Source: Haplosporangium gracile (lineage: Eukaryota; Mortierellomycota; Mortierellomycetes; Mortierellales; Mortierellaceae). Taken from it: a stretch of DNA of 64,000 nt. Positions 28,683 to 41,047 of the stretch are shown piece by piece. The translations under genes and the position numbers were made by a program. A model generated the notes under the pieces. It saw only the letters and a program-made list of their open reading frames with translations. It searched no databases and was not told where the DNA came from. Position 1 is the first letter of the stretch; each line of letters opens with the position of its first letter. The DNA lies in NCBI GenBank assembly GCA_015499985.1, contig JAAAUF010000034.1:27273-91272 (forward strand), read 5' to 3'.

Positions 28683-31600
28683 CTACTCCTTAGAATCCAT
28701 CTCCTCCTCATCAACCTTCTGCTCAGCGGCAAGACGCATCCTCTCTCGCTTCTTGGCAGCAGCACGTTCAGCCATCTCCGAAACACCAGCGACCACAGAA
28801 AGCATGCCCAACTGATGCGCAACCGTCATCACATTTGTGTGCAATCCACCACCGGTCTCATAAACAGTCTCCATCGAAGCCTTGGGCAAATGAGGGTGCG
28901 TCTGGATCAAGTTCATATCCGAGATGTCATTCAAAGCCAAACTGCTGTTGGTCTGAGGGTTCAAGGAAAAGGGCGAGTTAGGGGTACCAGAGCCACCGTG
29001 AGCACCAGTGAACGCGAAAAGCGCAGGCGAGGCCGCACTAGACGCCATACGCTTGCTCAGATCTTGGTGAGCGGTGGTGAACATGGGAGGGTGGGCCAAC
29101 TGGGAGTATCGCTGGAGCATATCGAGTTCCTCGCGGAGGGTCTCGTGACGGAAGGCGACACGGATGTTTGGGACGTTGGTCTTTTCCATGTCGTTACCCT
29201 GGACACCGGGGAGATACCACTTCTTGCCGATCCAGTGCTTCTTGATCTTGTTCTCAAAACCAGAGTGAACCACAGAGTTTCTTGAGATCTCGCACATATC
29301 TGCTCCCGACAACTTCCAGATCTAATATTTTACAATCAAATACAAAAGTAAATATTAGTATCGCTTTCTGAAATCATCATTACCAATGGTAAACACCACA
29401 ATGCTGCAGACGAAACAATACAAAATGGGAGTTCTTACCTGCGCTGCGACACTGTATTCCTCGATGAGGGGCTCCTTGGTGAAATGGAACTGAAGGGGAT
29501 CGTCAGTACTCAAGCTGACGTTGAGACCACGGTGGAAGAAGGCTGGGAAAGGGTTGCGCTCATAATCAAGGAACAAGGCGTTGTTGGACAAAGGCGACAT
29601 AGCAATACCCATCTGGGTCAGGTAGAACAGGTACTGGAGGGCGGGGACCTTGCGCAACAAGATTCCGTGAGAGATACCGAACGACGTCAAAAAGGCCGAT
29701 GTCAAGTGATCAGTGTCTCCTGCTTCACCACAATGGGGTCTGAACACAAACGTGTCTATCATACAAGGGCAAAGAGGGTCAAGGTTAATACTTGATTAGG
29801 TAATTGCATGCTGACCAGAGGAATAGCGACCAATCAATGACAAGAGGAAGACTTACTGAAGCCACGCTGCTGGCGGAAGCGGTTGAGGGAGGTCATGTTG
29901 GCAAACATGTAGTAAATGTAGTAACTGTAGGGGGGGTTCATGGCAGTGTTCCAGACACGAGGGTAAGGATACTTCTTGTAGATGCGGCGCTCGGCCTTGG
30001 ACTCATCATCGACAGAATCGAAACCAATGACTCTCTGAAGGAAGATGTGAAGGTTGGGGTGGCTGGTAGGGTCCTTGGTGACCTCGAACAAAGGCTTGAA
30101 GATGTTCAAGATGACCTTCTCAAAGTTCTCGACCGTCTTGGTGGCCTTGTAGACGTTGTACAGACGGGGGACCTGGATCAACCAACGGACGTTGGGCGAA
30201 AACAACTTGTTATTGACCACCCAGTCGGCCAGCTTGTCCCACTCGTTCTCGGCACGACCGTAAATCGATATACGATATTCGGCCATCTGATACTTGCTCT
30301 GCTCCAGATCCGAAAAAACCTCCTTGGTAATGTCGGCCAGGTAGCGACCCTGAATCTTATTGTCCGTCTTCATAAAGATCTCACGGAGACGAGACTCGCC
30401 AATGGGGTTGTACTTCAAGTTGAACTTGTCGAACCGATGGAACGAGTCCTTGTGAGCCTGTGCGCGTAAAAAAAGTAAAGTTGTAAAATGTGTCAATAAC
30501 TATTCTGGGAAAAAACAAGCATGAAACAACATACAATAGAGAAGCTATAACTTACGTGCATATCCATGGTGTCGATGCTGAGGTCGTAGGCGGTGAGATT
30601 CAAGGACTGGAATACCTCCTCGAGGGTAAGGTCCTTACCGTCACGGAAGATGACAACGTCCTTGGGAGTCTTGCGCATCTTGGACTTGATGAAGCGGAGC
30701 AAATGCTTCTGGTTCATGCAGGAGCTGTGGTGGACGTGAGTATCAACCTTACGGACATTGTAAAAGTCACGATGGGGCACACGCTTGGCCTCGGCTAACT
30801 CTTCGTACTCGTTCAACAAGATGTACATGTTCCACTTGCTCTCGAGGTACTTAAGACGACGGAAGGCAAAGCTCTTGGTGGGACCATCCGAGATCACGGA
30901 GAGGACAAAGTCCAAATCCTGGAAGTACTCCTTGGGCTTGGGCACATGAACAATAGGCTGCTTCTTGGCATGGTGTTCCTGGCTCTCATAGACCTATGCC
31001 AGATACAGGATAATTAAATGAGAGCAGTCAACGAAAAATGTTAGTTAAAGAACATGGATGAGCTAAATTAATTAAAATAAATACAAGGTTCGTGTCCATA
31101 AATACAAAGGCAAGTCGCTTTGTTTTACCTGGTAGACACCGGTGTCGTCCATCTCATAAACAAAGCCGCAAGAGCCGGGGATCTTGCATTCTTCGCGAAC
31201 AAAGTCGTTGCCGATACTGTCAGGACCATCGGTAACACGGCCCTTGTTCTCGGTGACGGGCCAGGAGGGAGGTGGGGGACGAGGGTAAATAACCCAATCA
31301 TCCTTGTCAATGGGGTTATCTCCGACGCGCTGGCAAGAGACCTTCATGTACTTTTCACGGAGGTCGAGACACTTTTGGAAGTTGGTGTAGAGCGACTGGA
31401 GTTCGAGGGTGATCTCGTCGTTGGGGGCAAAGTTGGGCTTTGTCTTCTCATCGGCCTTGGGTTCCTCCATGAAACCTGCGTCGGCGTCGAGTTTGCGCAG
31501 GTTCTCGGGGGTGGTGTCGAAGAGCATGGCGGCCTTGCTGTTCTTGGGGAGGGTGGGCAGGCCGATGACGGGCTTGGAGGGAGTGTGAGTCTCGTGGGCC

Positions 31601-32135
31601 AGATACTTGTTATCCTCCTATTGAACGTTAATCGAGCATTGTCATTGTTTGTATGATTGTGAGTGTGAGCATACGAATGATGGCAATAATAATAATTAAG
31701 ATTTAGAACATTGAAGGACAAAAGAGGGAATAGTTGAGCGTGGGAAAGCATAATTCATCTCCATACATGGGTTGTGTATGTGAGTAGTGAACAGAAATAT
31801 ACAGATGGACTTCGCCCAAAGGACACACAAAGTGAAACAATGCATATATAAACGTAACAAAAGCGAGACATGATGACACTTACAAGCTTCAAAGCCTTCT
31901 CGGCATGGTACGAGAAGTAAGGCGTGTGTTCATGCTCGAGGGGGCCATGGTCCGTGGCCTTGGACTCGTCCAGGTCGGGGCGGTTGTCGGGAATCTCGAA
32001 GGAATCTTCCTTGGGCGACTCGGGATTGGGAGGGGCCTCGTGGTTTTCTTGGTCTTGACCCTGGGCCTGGATAGCGGCTGCCTCTTCTTCCTCGGCACGG
32101 ATAGCATCGAGCACGTCGCGGTGGTGGTTGCACAT
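28683..32135 (-). CDS. AMD1: AMP deaminase
   Basis: Six exons, 31884-32135, 31129-31617, 30556-30993, 29857-30457, 29439-29755 and 28683-29321, give 911 residues. The enzyme hydrolyses AMP to IMP and ammonia, adjusting the adenylate pool and feeding GMP synthesis. The metal-binding [17 protein letters not shown] lies at about 331-347 (His333, His335). [30 protein letters not shown] (about 596-607) and [17 protein letters not shown] (about 670-690, with the catalytic DD pair) follow in the expected order. The N-terminal 90 residues are acidic and low-complexity. The C-terminal 130 residues after the catalytic domain are an extension ending in a charged helix. I start at MCNHHRDVL (32135). An in-frame upstream ATG is unlikely since the sequence between is not protein-like. 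It shares a divergent upstream region with the HDDC2-type gene. Confidence 0.96.
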
Positions 32136-33054
32136 TGAATCAGGGATTCTTCTTGAATGAGTGTGAATGGAATGGAATGAGCTTTTTTGTATGTGTGTGT
32201 AGGAGTGGGGAGGAGTGTGTGGTGTGTAGGAGTGTATTGGGAGTGGAGAGGTGTGTGAAGGGTTATCCACAAGACAAAAAAAAAGACCCCCGAAAAAAAG
32301 AAAAACGACAAAAGACAAAAAGAGAGGAGAATGCAAATCAGCCAGCCTTTTATACTTGGAAATCTGGTGGCTGACGCGGACTGCGGACATTTAAAGGTTA
32401 TCCTTAAACCAAAAGAAGGGGCCAAGCAACCTCGACAAGAAATGAAAAATGGATCTTGGCCCCACTTCTTCATCACCCTCAACAATACTAATTACCATGG
32501 AGAGAGTACATCTTATCAATGCCAATTCCCAATTGAATGCTAGAGGTATCCTTCACTTTACAGTCATCGTGTATCTCTATCCCCACAACAAGAGCTTGAT
32601 CACCTGGGTCTCCTGGCAGTTAGTTCCCCTTATCCACCTGGTTCATTACGGCCGCTTTGGTTCATTGCTCGGATTTTCTTGTCTCTGCCTGCCCCTCCCT
32701 TCTGTTCTTATCGTTCTGAACCCAGTTTGCCTTTTAGTGTCGCACGAGAGCAAGTAGAAAAAAAGTGGGTCCACCTCACCCCCACAAAAATCGAAGAGTG
32801 AACATTTTTTTCTCAGCCACCTTCTCTCGATTTAATCAGGTGACCGTGGTCAGTTTTGCAATGATGCATGCAAAAAAAAAAGTTCGCGTCCTTTTACTCA
32901 TTCACCTTCTTTCTTCTTCCTTCTTCACTTTCATTAACCACCCGTCAAGACCCGACACCCACGACAGCATCGACAATAGAAAACTACCTTATTTCCATTC
33001 AACTTGCACCTTCCAAAGTTCGCCGAATTCAACAAACAAAACAGAATTAAAACC
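32136..33054. promoter_or_regulatory. Shared upstream region of AMP deaminase and HDDC2-type gene
   Basis: 919 bp between two divergent start codons. It must hold both promoters. No precise box is claimed. Pyrimidine-rich stretches precede the plus-strand ATG at 33055. Confidence 0.5.
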
Positions 33055-34561
33055 ATGGACAACGTGCTCGATAGTTCCCAGAGCCCTCCCTCGCCCGTGG
33101 TCAAACTCCAATACCACGGCGCAGTCTATGATAGCTCAATCCGTATCCTGCCCGGAACTGATAACAAACAGTTTTACGACGCCGCAAGGAATATTGCCAG
33201 CTTCCCTCAATCAACACCCATTTCATTGCTCCGTCTGGATCACAGTGGAGAACTTATTACCGACCCCGGACTCTTGAACGATGATGAACTTATTGAGATC
33301 ATGGAAGGCACTCCTGATAATGGTATGTCAGTTTGATAAACTTGCATTTTTCCCAGCTTCTTGGATTATTTTTTTGGCCAGCAGGTTTTGAGGTATCGGA
33401 AAGAGTATGTACAGCCAGGATCGGATGGACAGTACTTTTTTCCGCTCACACGATGACATAATTGCCATTTCTAACATTCTTTTTTAGCCAGCGTGGTGGC
33501 GCGCATGACAGAACTGGACGCCAGCCTGAACCACGGTGGGTCCAACCACAAGGCCAAGACTCAGTCCGTCAAGGGAACTCTCCAATTCCTGCACATTGTC
33601 GAAAAGCTTAAGGTAATTCATCATTGCTGCAAAACCAGCGAGCATTTTTTTTTCTCCGAGTATCTTGAAAGTTACGTCATATGAGAATCCTGAACCCAAA
33701 AATTAGGGGAGCCATAGATACATATGTTCAACTTTTCTTTCTCACCCTAACATCCGTCATTAATTTTCTTGACACTTGTGATAATCTACAATAGCGCACA
33801 AAGAGAACTGGATGGATCAACCACGGGATCCAGCCAGCAGAGTCGATTGCAGATCACATGTATAGGATGGGCATTATGGCCATGCTGATTGACGAAAAGA
33901 CGGCCGGCGTGAACAAGGACAGGTGTATTAAGATGGCGATCGTGCACGATCTTGCTGAGAGTCTTGTTGGCGATATTACTCCCTATGACGGCGTCACTAT
34001 CGAAGACAAGCATACTCAGGAGAGGGTATGTCATAACTTGTCATGACGTGCCGCAGTCAACAACAGCATCAGTCAGATTCTTTTCGTGCTTGGTTGGTTC
34101 ACAGATCGAGCATGAACATTGTTTAACTAACGGAAGGTACTACTTTGTGTGCACGTTTTTTTTTCAATTGTTAGAATGCGATGCATCATCTTTGCCACGA
34201 GTTGTTGGGATGGAACGCACAAGCACAGGAGATCTCTGGACTCTGGGCTGAATACGAGGCTGCTACTACTCCCGAGGCTCTCTTGGTCAAGGACTTTGAC
34301 AAGTTTGAGATGATCATGCAGGCCCTCGAATACGAAAAGTGTAAGAACATCCTCCTTCTTTGCCATTCCGTCAATATGTTATCAAATGTATCCTTTTCAA
34401 AATCGTAACATGTATTTGTTTTCTTGAAAAAAATAGCTGAGGATGTGACACTGGAGGACTTTTTCGCAGGAACACGCGGCAAGTTCAAGCATCCTATGGT
34501 TACAGGATGGGTCGATGAATTGGAAGCAGAGCGTGCACAACACCGCGCTATCAAGTCCTAA
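33055..34561 (+). CDS. HDDC2: HD-domain 5'-deoxynucleotidase (HDDC2/YGK1 type) with N-terminal extension
   Basis: Five exons, 33055-33322, 33488-33612, 33795-34025, 34175-34340 and 34437-34561, give 304 residues. The HD nucleotidase starts near 118 (GTLQFLHIVEKLKRTKRTGW). It shows ESIADHMYRMGIMAMLI, the HD pair in KMAIVHDLAESLVGDITPYDG, and the later acidic motif (LVKDFDKFEMIMQALEYE). These enzymes remove phosphate from deoxynucleoside 5'-monophosphates; yeast has Ygk1 and Yfbr-like relatives. Usual HDDC2 proteins are about 200 residues. Here about 115 extra residues precede the domain (KLQYHGAVYDSSIRILPG, ISLLRLDHSGELITDPGLL) and look like a small beta-grasp or PB1-like fold. It is convergent with YJU2B (155 bp apart). 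Confidence 0.92.
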
Positions 34562-34715
34562 ATGCATTTTTCCTCGCGTGGCATCTTCTGCATTACATCT
34601 CTCCTTGTATCTTGATCATCAGACTCATGTAAGCGCAATAAAAATACACAAACAAAAACTATATTTACAATGGTGGTGAAGATCTGCCAAAGTCCATTTC
34701 TTACGAAACTCCTGT

Positions 34716-36199
34716 TTAATCGTCATCGCCGTCATCATCGTCGTCGCCGTATGCGACAAGCGGCACTGGTTTGGAGACCAATCCTGATTTAGAAGACGAC
34801 GGTGGTGTTGCTGTTGTCAAGGTAGAGGAGGACCTAGACGACGCTCCTGATCCCAAATTAAGGAAGGGGTCGACTTGGAGTTGGGTGTTGGCTTTAACAG
34901 TCGATGTAAGAGATCGAAGGATCCTGTCCTTATCTGATCCTGATTCTGAAGATCCCATAGAAGCAACGAGAGTACTCGTTTTGGATAGCCCGCCAATTCC
35001 GCCGCGACCACCTGTCACACCACTCCCTCCAGCAGCTGCTGTTGTGACAAGTTGACGACCCCAGTTCTTTTGCTGGTGCTGATTTTTAGGAGCACTCTTG
35101 GCAGCCGCAAACAGAGCTCCAGACTTGATCTCCTTCAACCTCTGCATCATCACCGCCTTCTCCCCAGCATCAAACTCGACCAAATTGGTCGCCTCAGCAT
35201 CCTCCTGACTTTCAGGCAAAATCTTAAACCCAACCCCGATCTTATCCGCAAGCGCCTCCGAACTCCTAATCTTTGCCCTCTCATTCCGAAACTCCTTCCT
35301 CAACTTTTGCGAGAGCGCATAGGGGTCACTCCACTGTCGGTCGCTGATATGTTGCAGTTTGGTGAGAACTGTGGCGTCGGCTTGGAGGGCGTTGATTTGG
35401 TCGAGACGAGAGTGTTCAAGTTTTGCAAATTTGTCATTGGCACGTCGTTCAAATTCTTCGGGTGTGTCGATTTTGAGCGTCCCACGGTCTTCTGCTTCTG
35501 CGAAGTCGTCCGTTTTGCGCCTCGCTCCTGCCGTTACTTTGTATGCCGCGTTCTATATTCTCAAAGGTATATTCAATGTAATAAGGCTGTGAGCTAAATG
35601 AACATAACGAAATGATGGTCATATTCAATATGAAATTAATTAGGATGCAAATATTTTACCTTGGGGTCAGTTTGGATCTCAAACCAGCTCGAGCAGTGAT
35701 GACACTTCATCCGGAAGCTGAGGATCGGTGTCGAGTAGTACTTTCCAATCGTCTTCTTCTCTGCGTTATATCTCACGCCTAAATATAAGACACGAGAATT
35801 CATAAAGACAGAGTTGCTTCAGTCTCAGCAGCAATCATGCATGGATCAATCTTACAAATAACAAAAGAAAAGTCAAAAGGATATGAAGCTTACCGGTGGC
35901 GGCAGACTTGTTGCAGCCGTTGCACCAGATAGAGTAGGGTAACTCGAAACGCACGATGAGGATTCCTTGATCCAGCTTTCTTGCTCTGTCCCGCAACGGG
36001 TGTTGTCCGACGTATTTGTTGATTGAGCCCTATGAATTTTGAATAAAAATTGTTGTTGTCAAAACGTGGAGTGTGTAAAACGTGGATTGGGTACAAAACT
36101 GATTAGTTTGAGTGTGTCCATGTATAAAATCGAGTTGTGTACCTTTGAGGGATCCCAGTCGGGTGGGTAGTACTTGTTGGTTGCCTTGCGGTCTGCCAT
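34716..36199 (-). CDS. YJU2B: YJU2B/SAF4-type splicing factor (CWC16 family)
   Basis: Four exons, 36143-36199, 35894-36029, 35660-35778 and 34716-35552, give 382 residues. The family core is clear: KYYPPDWDPSKGSINKY at the N-terminus, HPLRDRARKLDQGILIVRFE, the first Cys pair WCNGC, GVRYNAEKKTIGKYYSTPI, the second pair MKCHHC, then FEIQTDPKNAAYKVTAGARR. The KYYPPD start fits YJU2B/CCDC130 (fission-yeast Saf4) better than Yju2. These proteins join the spliceosome around the first catalytic step and affect branch-site or exon binding. The C-terminal 150 residues are Ser/Gly/Ala-rich and end in an acidic DDDDDGDDD tail. It shares a 262-bp divergent promoter with GEMIN6. Confidence 0.93.
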
Positions 36200-36461
36200 G
36201 GTGAATCGTCGTGAGTATGCTGTCGAATGGAAAGGAAGGTGTGGAAGGAATACACAAAAAAGTCAAGAGTGAACTCGCGTCCACTTTTACCCTTTACTCA
36301 AACGGGGCACAGTCGAATACACTCAAATGGATGAGCAGTCACTCGCTATAGGCTTTTGTGTGGGGATGCATGAGATAGTGCCGTGCCGCTTTTGCTTTTC
36401 ACCGTGCCGCCCAAAAGCCCTACCTCTCAACTTTTACACCCATCACACCCACCCACACACA
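36200..36461. promoter_or_regulatory. Bidirectional promoter YJU2B / GEMIN6
   Basis: Only 262 bp separate the two divergent start codons, so both transcripts must start here. No individual box is claimed. Confidence 0.55.
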
Positions 36462-37710
36462 ATGTCCGAAGAGTGGCAGTTCCATGGGTACACCCTGCGC
36501 GAGATCTATAACAGTCTAGGGTTTTCCTGTCAGGCGACATTAACGAATGGCAAGACATTCTCAGGACGCCTCTACAATGTCGACCCAGAGACCTTTACGC
36601 TCCTTATTCTCCAGTTGCCATTAACTCAGGAACAGAAACAGGAACAGAGTGCGAAGCGGTCGAGTGAGGACAGGGATACAACAGTTGAGGCGAACGAACA
36701 GGAGAGCGGTGGTAGTGAGGTGACTAAGAGAGTCGAACAGCAACAACAACAACAACAGCGACAACATCCATTTCCTGAAACTACCAAGAAGCCTCAGGAT
36801 CAAGGACCTACACAGGCTCGGACTCAGGCACAGGCACAGGCGTCACTCCCCACAAGTCAATCTACATCAAACCTGACTCCCGTCACAAATGCAAGCACGC
36901 AAAGAGAACGACCAACGATGGTGGCGATCCGTCAGCATGCGCTCAAAACCCTTTCCATAGGTGAGTTGGAAATATATTTGTCGTAACAAAAAGTCGACGA
37001 GAGCAAGCAAGGGAGATGATTGATACAAACAAACAAACATCCAAATTTTCAAAAATGACGCTCAAGCAAGACCCTCGAATGTGGGCTGAAGCAACGTTGT
37101 GAATGCTTATTTTTCATTAGCACAGAGACTAACCTTCAAGCCTCCTCCCTCTCTCTCGCTCTTGTTTGCCATAGACACACTTGCAATAGAGGGCAGTGGC
37201 TTAACAACAGAGACGATGGAAGCACTTGCAGGCTTACCAGCCCCTCGCAACATCTCCCCTGTCGACATTATGTCCCGCAAGCAGAGTATCGTCACCATGC
37301 TCGACTCGGTAAGATTGTTTAGTTCATCATTCTTGCCCTTTAACCCCGTGGCTATTTTGTTTTTCTTTTTGTAACCCGCCCTTATGCGCTTCTGGAATTC
37401 CCTGGAAAAAAAGGAAAAATGCCCAACGCATCATAACCCACCTCATCCCTCACCCCCTTTTTTCACACCAATGCAAAAAATCGCATTGTCCTCTTTATAG
37501 CAACGAATCCCATGGAAGACAACAGGAGGGGAAGAAGGAAAAGAAGAGGCTGGTGTGATCCAGCTGCCGGTAGGCGGTGCACGAATCAAACCGCCCTACA
37601 TTACATCGTCAGTCGATTGTCCCAATAAAGTGATTCTCGAGCGGGTTCAAGGGATGATAAGGGAACACGATTTCAACAACAAGAAAATCATCGCCTCTCC
37701 CTTCTCCTGA
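36462..37710 (+). CDS. GEMIN6: GEMIN6 homologue of the SMN complex
   Basis: Three exons, 36462-36960, 37175-37308 and 37501-37710, give 280 residues; human Gemin6 has 167. The Sm-like N-terminal fold is seen in ATLTNGKTFSGRLYNVDPET and the matching second half MVAIRQHALKTLSIG. The second domain aligns in order with human Gemin6: ISPVDIMSRKQSIVTML, RIPW, then IKPPYITSSVDCPNKVILER VQGMIREH. Gemin6 pairs with Gemin7 and scaffolds Sm-core loading on snRNAs. Between strands of the Sm-like fold (residues about 53-140) sits a Gln/Glu/Thr-rich insertion of some 90 residues, low-complexity and surely a disordered loop. Its divergent neighbour is also a splicing factor. Confidence 0.85.
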
Positions 37711-38594
37711 AATATGATCCAGCGATGCCACTTCACTCTGGATATTTGCCATGTTTGCCCTGCGGATCTTGCTGTTGGTAGTGTACATGTAGAGGTCGGG
37801 ACAGAGTGCGATGCAGTATTCTTTATGGAGGGTGAATACATCGAATAGATTGAAAAAAAGGGATCCAAGGTGGAGTCTTGAGTGGAGGAATAACAAGGAA
37901 CAATTAAAGGTGTTGTTCAGGCAGGCTGTAGACTGATCTGGAACAAAAGACAGGACAAAAGGAAAATCATGGCAAGTACTCTGACGGTACCTGCTTTCTT
38001 CATCAGCACGTTTGCCAACGATTACCATAATAGTTATGAATATCAATGGTGTGGATTAGGATGAGCTTGTTCCCCTTTTCCTTTTCTATTTTTTCCTATT
38101 TTCCCTTCCACAGAAGGAAAGAAATGTTCTAGTTTTATCGTGTGTAATATTCGCTCTCAGCAAGGCTATCATCATGCGACCCTCCAACCTACTTTGGCTA
38201 GATACCCTGGTACGCACACACAGCACATCGCCCTAAAAATATCATTTTTTTTTTTTTTTTCTGATGATGCCCTGCCCCATTTCCTATTTCCGACCCTTCT
38301 CTTCGACTGTGGCGGTTCGCCTATTCGCATTTGCCACTCCACTCTTATTTTTTTCCTCTTCTCTTGTCCCTTTTTGGCATAAAAAAGAATCGTTTTTTTT
38401 TTCTTGTCTTCACTCTTCTCCTTCTCTATTCTCCTTCTTTCTTTTTCACACACCCTCCTCTTCTCTTTTTTCACTCTTCCTTTTCTTCTCTCTCAACTCA
38501 TTCCTTTTCTTCCCCTCTTTTACTCTTTCCCCTCTTCCGAAAGCACACACTCACCTACACTCTCTTTTCTAAAAGAAGGACAGGACAACCAACT
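37711..38594. other. Intergenic, pyrimidine-rich leader of the transporter gene
   Basis: 3' flank of GEMIN6, then a very T/C-rich plus-strand tract (about 38240-38560) before the ATG at 38595. Open frames in it are low-complexity Ser/Leu/Phe translations of that tract and are not genes. Confidence 0.55.
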
Positions 38595-41047
38595 ATGTCC
38601 AACTACCCGCCACCAAACACAGGCTACTACCCGCCTCAACCCCAACAACAGCCCTACTACGGTGCACAACCACAGCCTCAATACGTACCCCTCCAACAAC
38701 AAACCCAATGGGGTCTTCAACCACAACAACAACAGGAGCAGCAAAACTACTACGCACCTCAGGGACAACCCATGCCCCCACCCACCTACGACGGTTCCAT
38801 CAACCCAGACTCAGGCCTCCCCACTAAATTCAACCCAAAACCCAAATACAACGACCTCTGGGCTGCTGTTCTCTTTGTTGTCCAGTTGGCTGGTTTTGTG
38901 GTCTTGAGTTATTTCGCTATCACAAATGCACTGAAGACTGGGTCGGGACCTGGTGGGTCCAGGGGGATTGGAAGTTTGTTCTCGACTGGAGGCTTGATTA
39001 CACTTTGTATCTCTGTTGGTGTGGGAGCCATCTTTAGTGTTGCCTACTTTTTCTTGACGATTGCCTTCCCGACTTTCCTCATCAAGGTAAAGTGTACTTT
39101 TCATGCATTATGGACGGATGGGATGTGTGCGTCTCTCTCTCTCTCTGAGTTGCTTGTTATTGTACCTTTTAGTTACTTTGTATTCCTGTTTCTGTACACT
39201 GCTGTCCCTGAAGAGTACCTTAAGCAGGCTGTATTTTATACTTCTTACGCCTCGAGCATTTCTAATTTACCGACAAAATTTATCAAAGGCTACTGGATCA
39301 AGGGTGTGCCCGCTCTCTCTGTAAATAACTAACAAATTCTGCTTATTCATAATGTAGGCTACGCTGTTGTTGAGTATCCTCTTGTATTTGGGAGTGGCTG
39401 TCTACTACCTGTACCTCCGCTTGTGGATCATTGGAGGCATCGCCCTTCTCTTTGGAGTCCTCTACGCTTTCATGTGGTTCGCCTGGAAGTCCCGCATCCC
39501 CTTTGCCAGGTAATTACCCATGCCTACTAACAAACGGACAAAAAACAACAAACAAGAGCATTGTCTTCATGAAAACGTCCCTTCCCTTTCTCTCCTTCTC
39601 CCTCTCTCCTCGCCCCTTTCTCGCCCCTTTCTCGCCGTCTTCTCTTCCTTCTTTCTTCATCCTCCTCTCACTCTCTCTCAACTCCAAAAAACAAGATGGG
39701 CGGATGTCCTGGTGTTTTGTTTCTCCAAAGGCGCGGGCATATGCTGACACTTGAAAAGGCGCGGAGGGAGGTTTTTGTATTATGTTTGTGTTATTCTTGT
39801 ACCACAGCCCATATGATAGAAATCATGTTTGAACTAGCAGAACATCATCCGTACCCCTGGCGGTCCTTTTTATGTTTCTCGCTCTCTCGTCGGAATATCT
39901 TTCGCCTGCATTATTTTTTAGAAGCTCACAAACACATACCCACCCATACACTATTGGCTCATCTACAACAATCCCTCCCTCTCCTTTCAACCTTCATCCT
40001 TACGATATCTAACCTGTTTATGGTGATTGTTCAATTTTTTATAGCGTGATGCTGAAGACGGTGACCTCGGTTTCGCGCGACTACCCCGCAACCTACGCCA
40101 TCTCGTTCCTGGGACTCATCACTCAAGTCGCCTACAGCATCTACTTCCTCCTGGTCTTTGCTGGTGTCTACGACTACTATTACAACTCGGGCACTTCCTC
40201 TGGAAACAACCAGTCGGCTCTCTTCTATGTCTTGGTGGTCTTTGCGGTTTTCTCGTTCTACTGGACTTCCCAGGTGTTGTCCAACATTGTCCACACGACT
40301 GTCTGTGGAGTCTATGCTACTTATTACTTCATGGCTGGATCCCCACAGGGCATGACCAAGTCGCCTACGGTTGAGTCTATGAAGCGGGCGTGTACTACCT
40401 CCTTTGGGTCTATTTGCTTTGGATCCTTGATTATTGCAGTCATCCAGACCCTCAGGTTTGTTGCCAACATGGCCCGTGGAGATGGAGACGGGATTATGGC
40501 GTTCGTCGCCTGCTGTATTGACTGTATCCTGGCCTGTCTCCAGGGTATCGCCGAGTTCATCAACAAGTACGCTTTTGCCCAAGTCGCCATCTACGGTAAA
40601 CCGTACATGCAAGCCGCTCGTGATACATGGACTATCATCCAGGATCGTGGAATCGAACAAATCATCAATGATAACCTTATCGGAAACGTTTGGGGCATGG
40701 CTGCGATCTTCTCTGGATTCCTTTCGGGACTCGGAACGTATTTGTACTTGCATTTCGCAAAGCCTGCGTTCAATGCCAATGATCAGTTGACGATTGCGCT
40801 GGTCATTGTGGGATTCGTGATGGGTTTGCAGATCTGCTTTACGGTCGGCACGGTGATTGATAGTGGTGTTGTCACGACGTTTGTGTGTCTTGCTGAAGAC
40901 CCTGCTGCTCTTGCAAGGACAAAGCCGGAACTCTTTGCGCAGATCCAAGCTACTTGGCCCGAGGTCGTCCAGGTAATTTTTTCTTTCTTACATGATCTAT
41001 GATTGCTTGTTACTTCGTTTCAGGGTTGGAGGACTGCAGTTTATTAG
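38595..41047 (+). CDS. PNS1: Choline-transporter-like membrane protein (PNS1/CTL family)
   Basis: Four exons, 38595-39086, 39358-39509, 40045-40972 and 41024-41047, give 531 residues. The N-terminal 85 residues are Pro/Gln/Tyr-rich and cytosolic. About ten membrane segments follow, including DLWAAVLFVVQLAGFVVLSY, LLLSILLYLGVAVYYLYLR and VAYSIYFLLVFAGVYDYYY. Family motifs include YWTSQVLSNIVHTTVCGVYA, the block SFGSICFGSLIIAVIQTLR and the late VIDSGVVTTFVCLAEDP. Yeast Pns1 sits in the plasma membrane; animal CTL proteins carry choline or ethanolamine, but the substrate of fungal members is not firmly known. The last exon is tiny: acceptor TTTCAG at 41023 gives GWRTAVY. A second acceptor at 41094 gives GIRY instead. 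Confidence 0.92.

Noticed and set aside
29484..31656. Long plus-strand frames opposite AMP deaminase
   Set aside because: They are antisense shadows of conserved exons and show no domain of their own.
38264..38572. Ser/Leu/Phe-rich plus-strand frames before the transporter
   Set aside because: Low-complexity translation of a pyrimidine-rich leader; no start context or domain.
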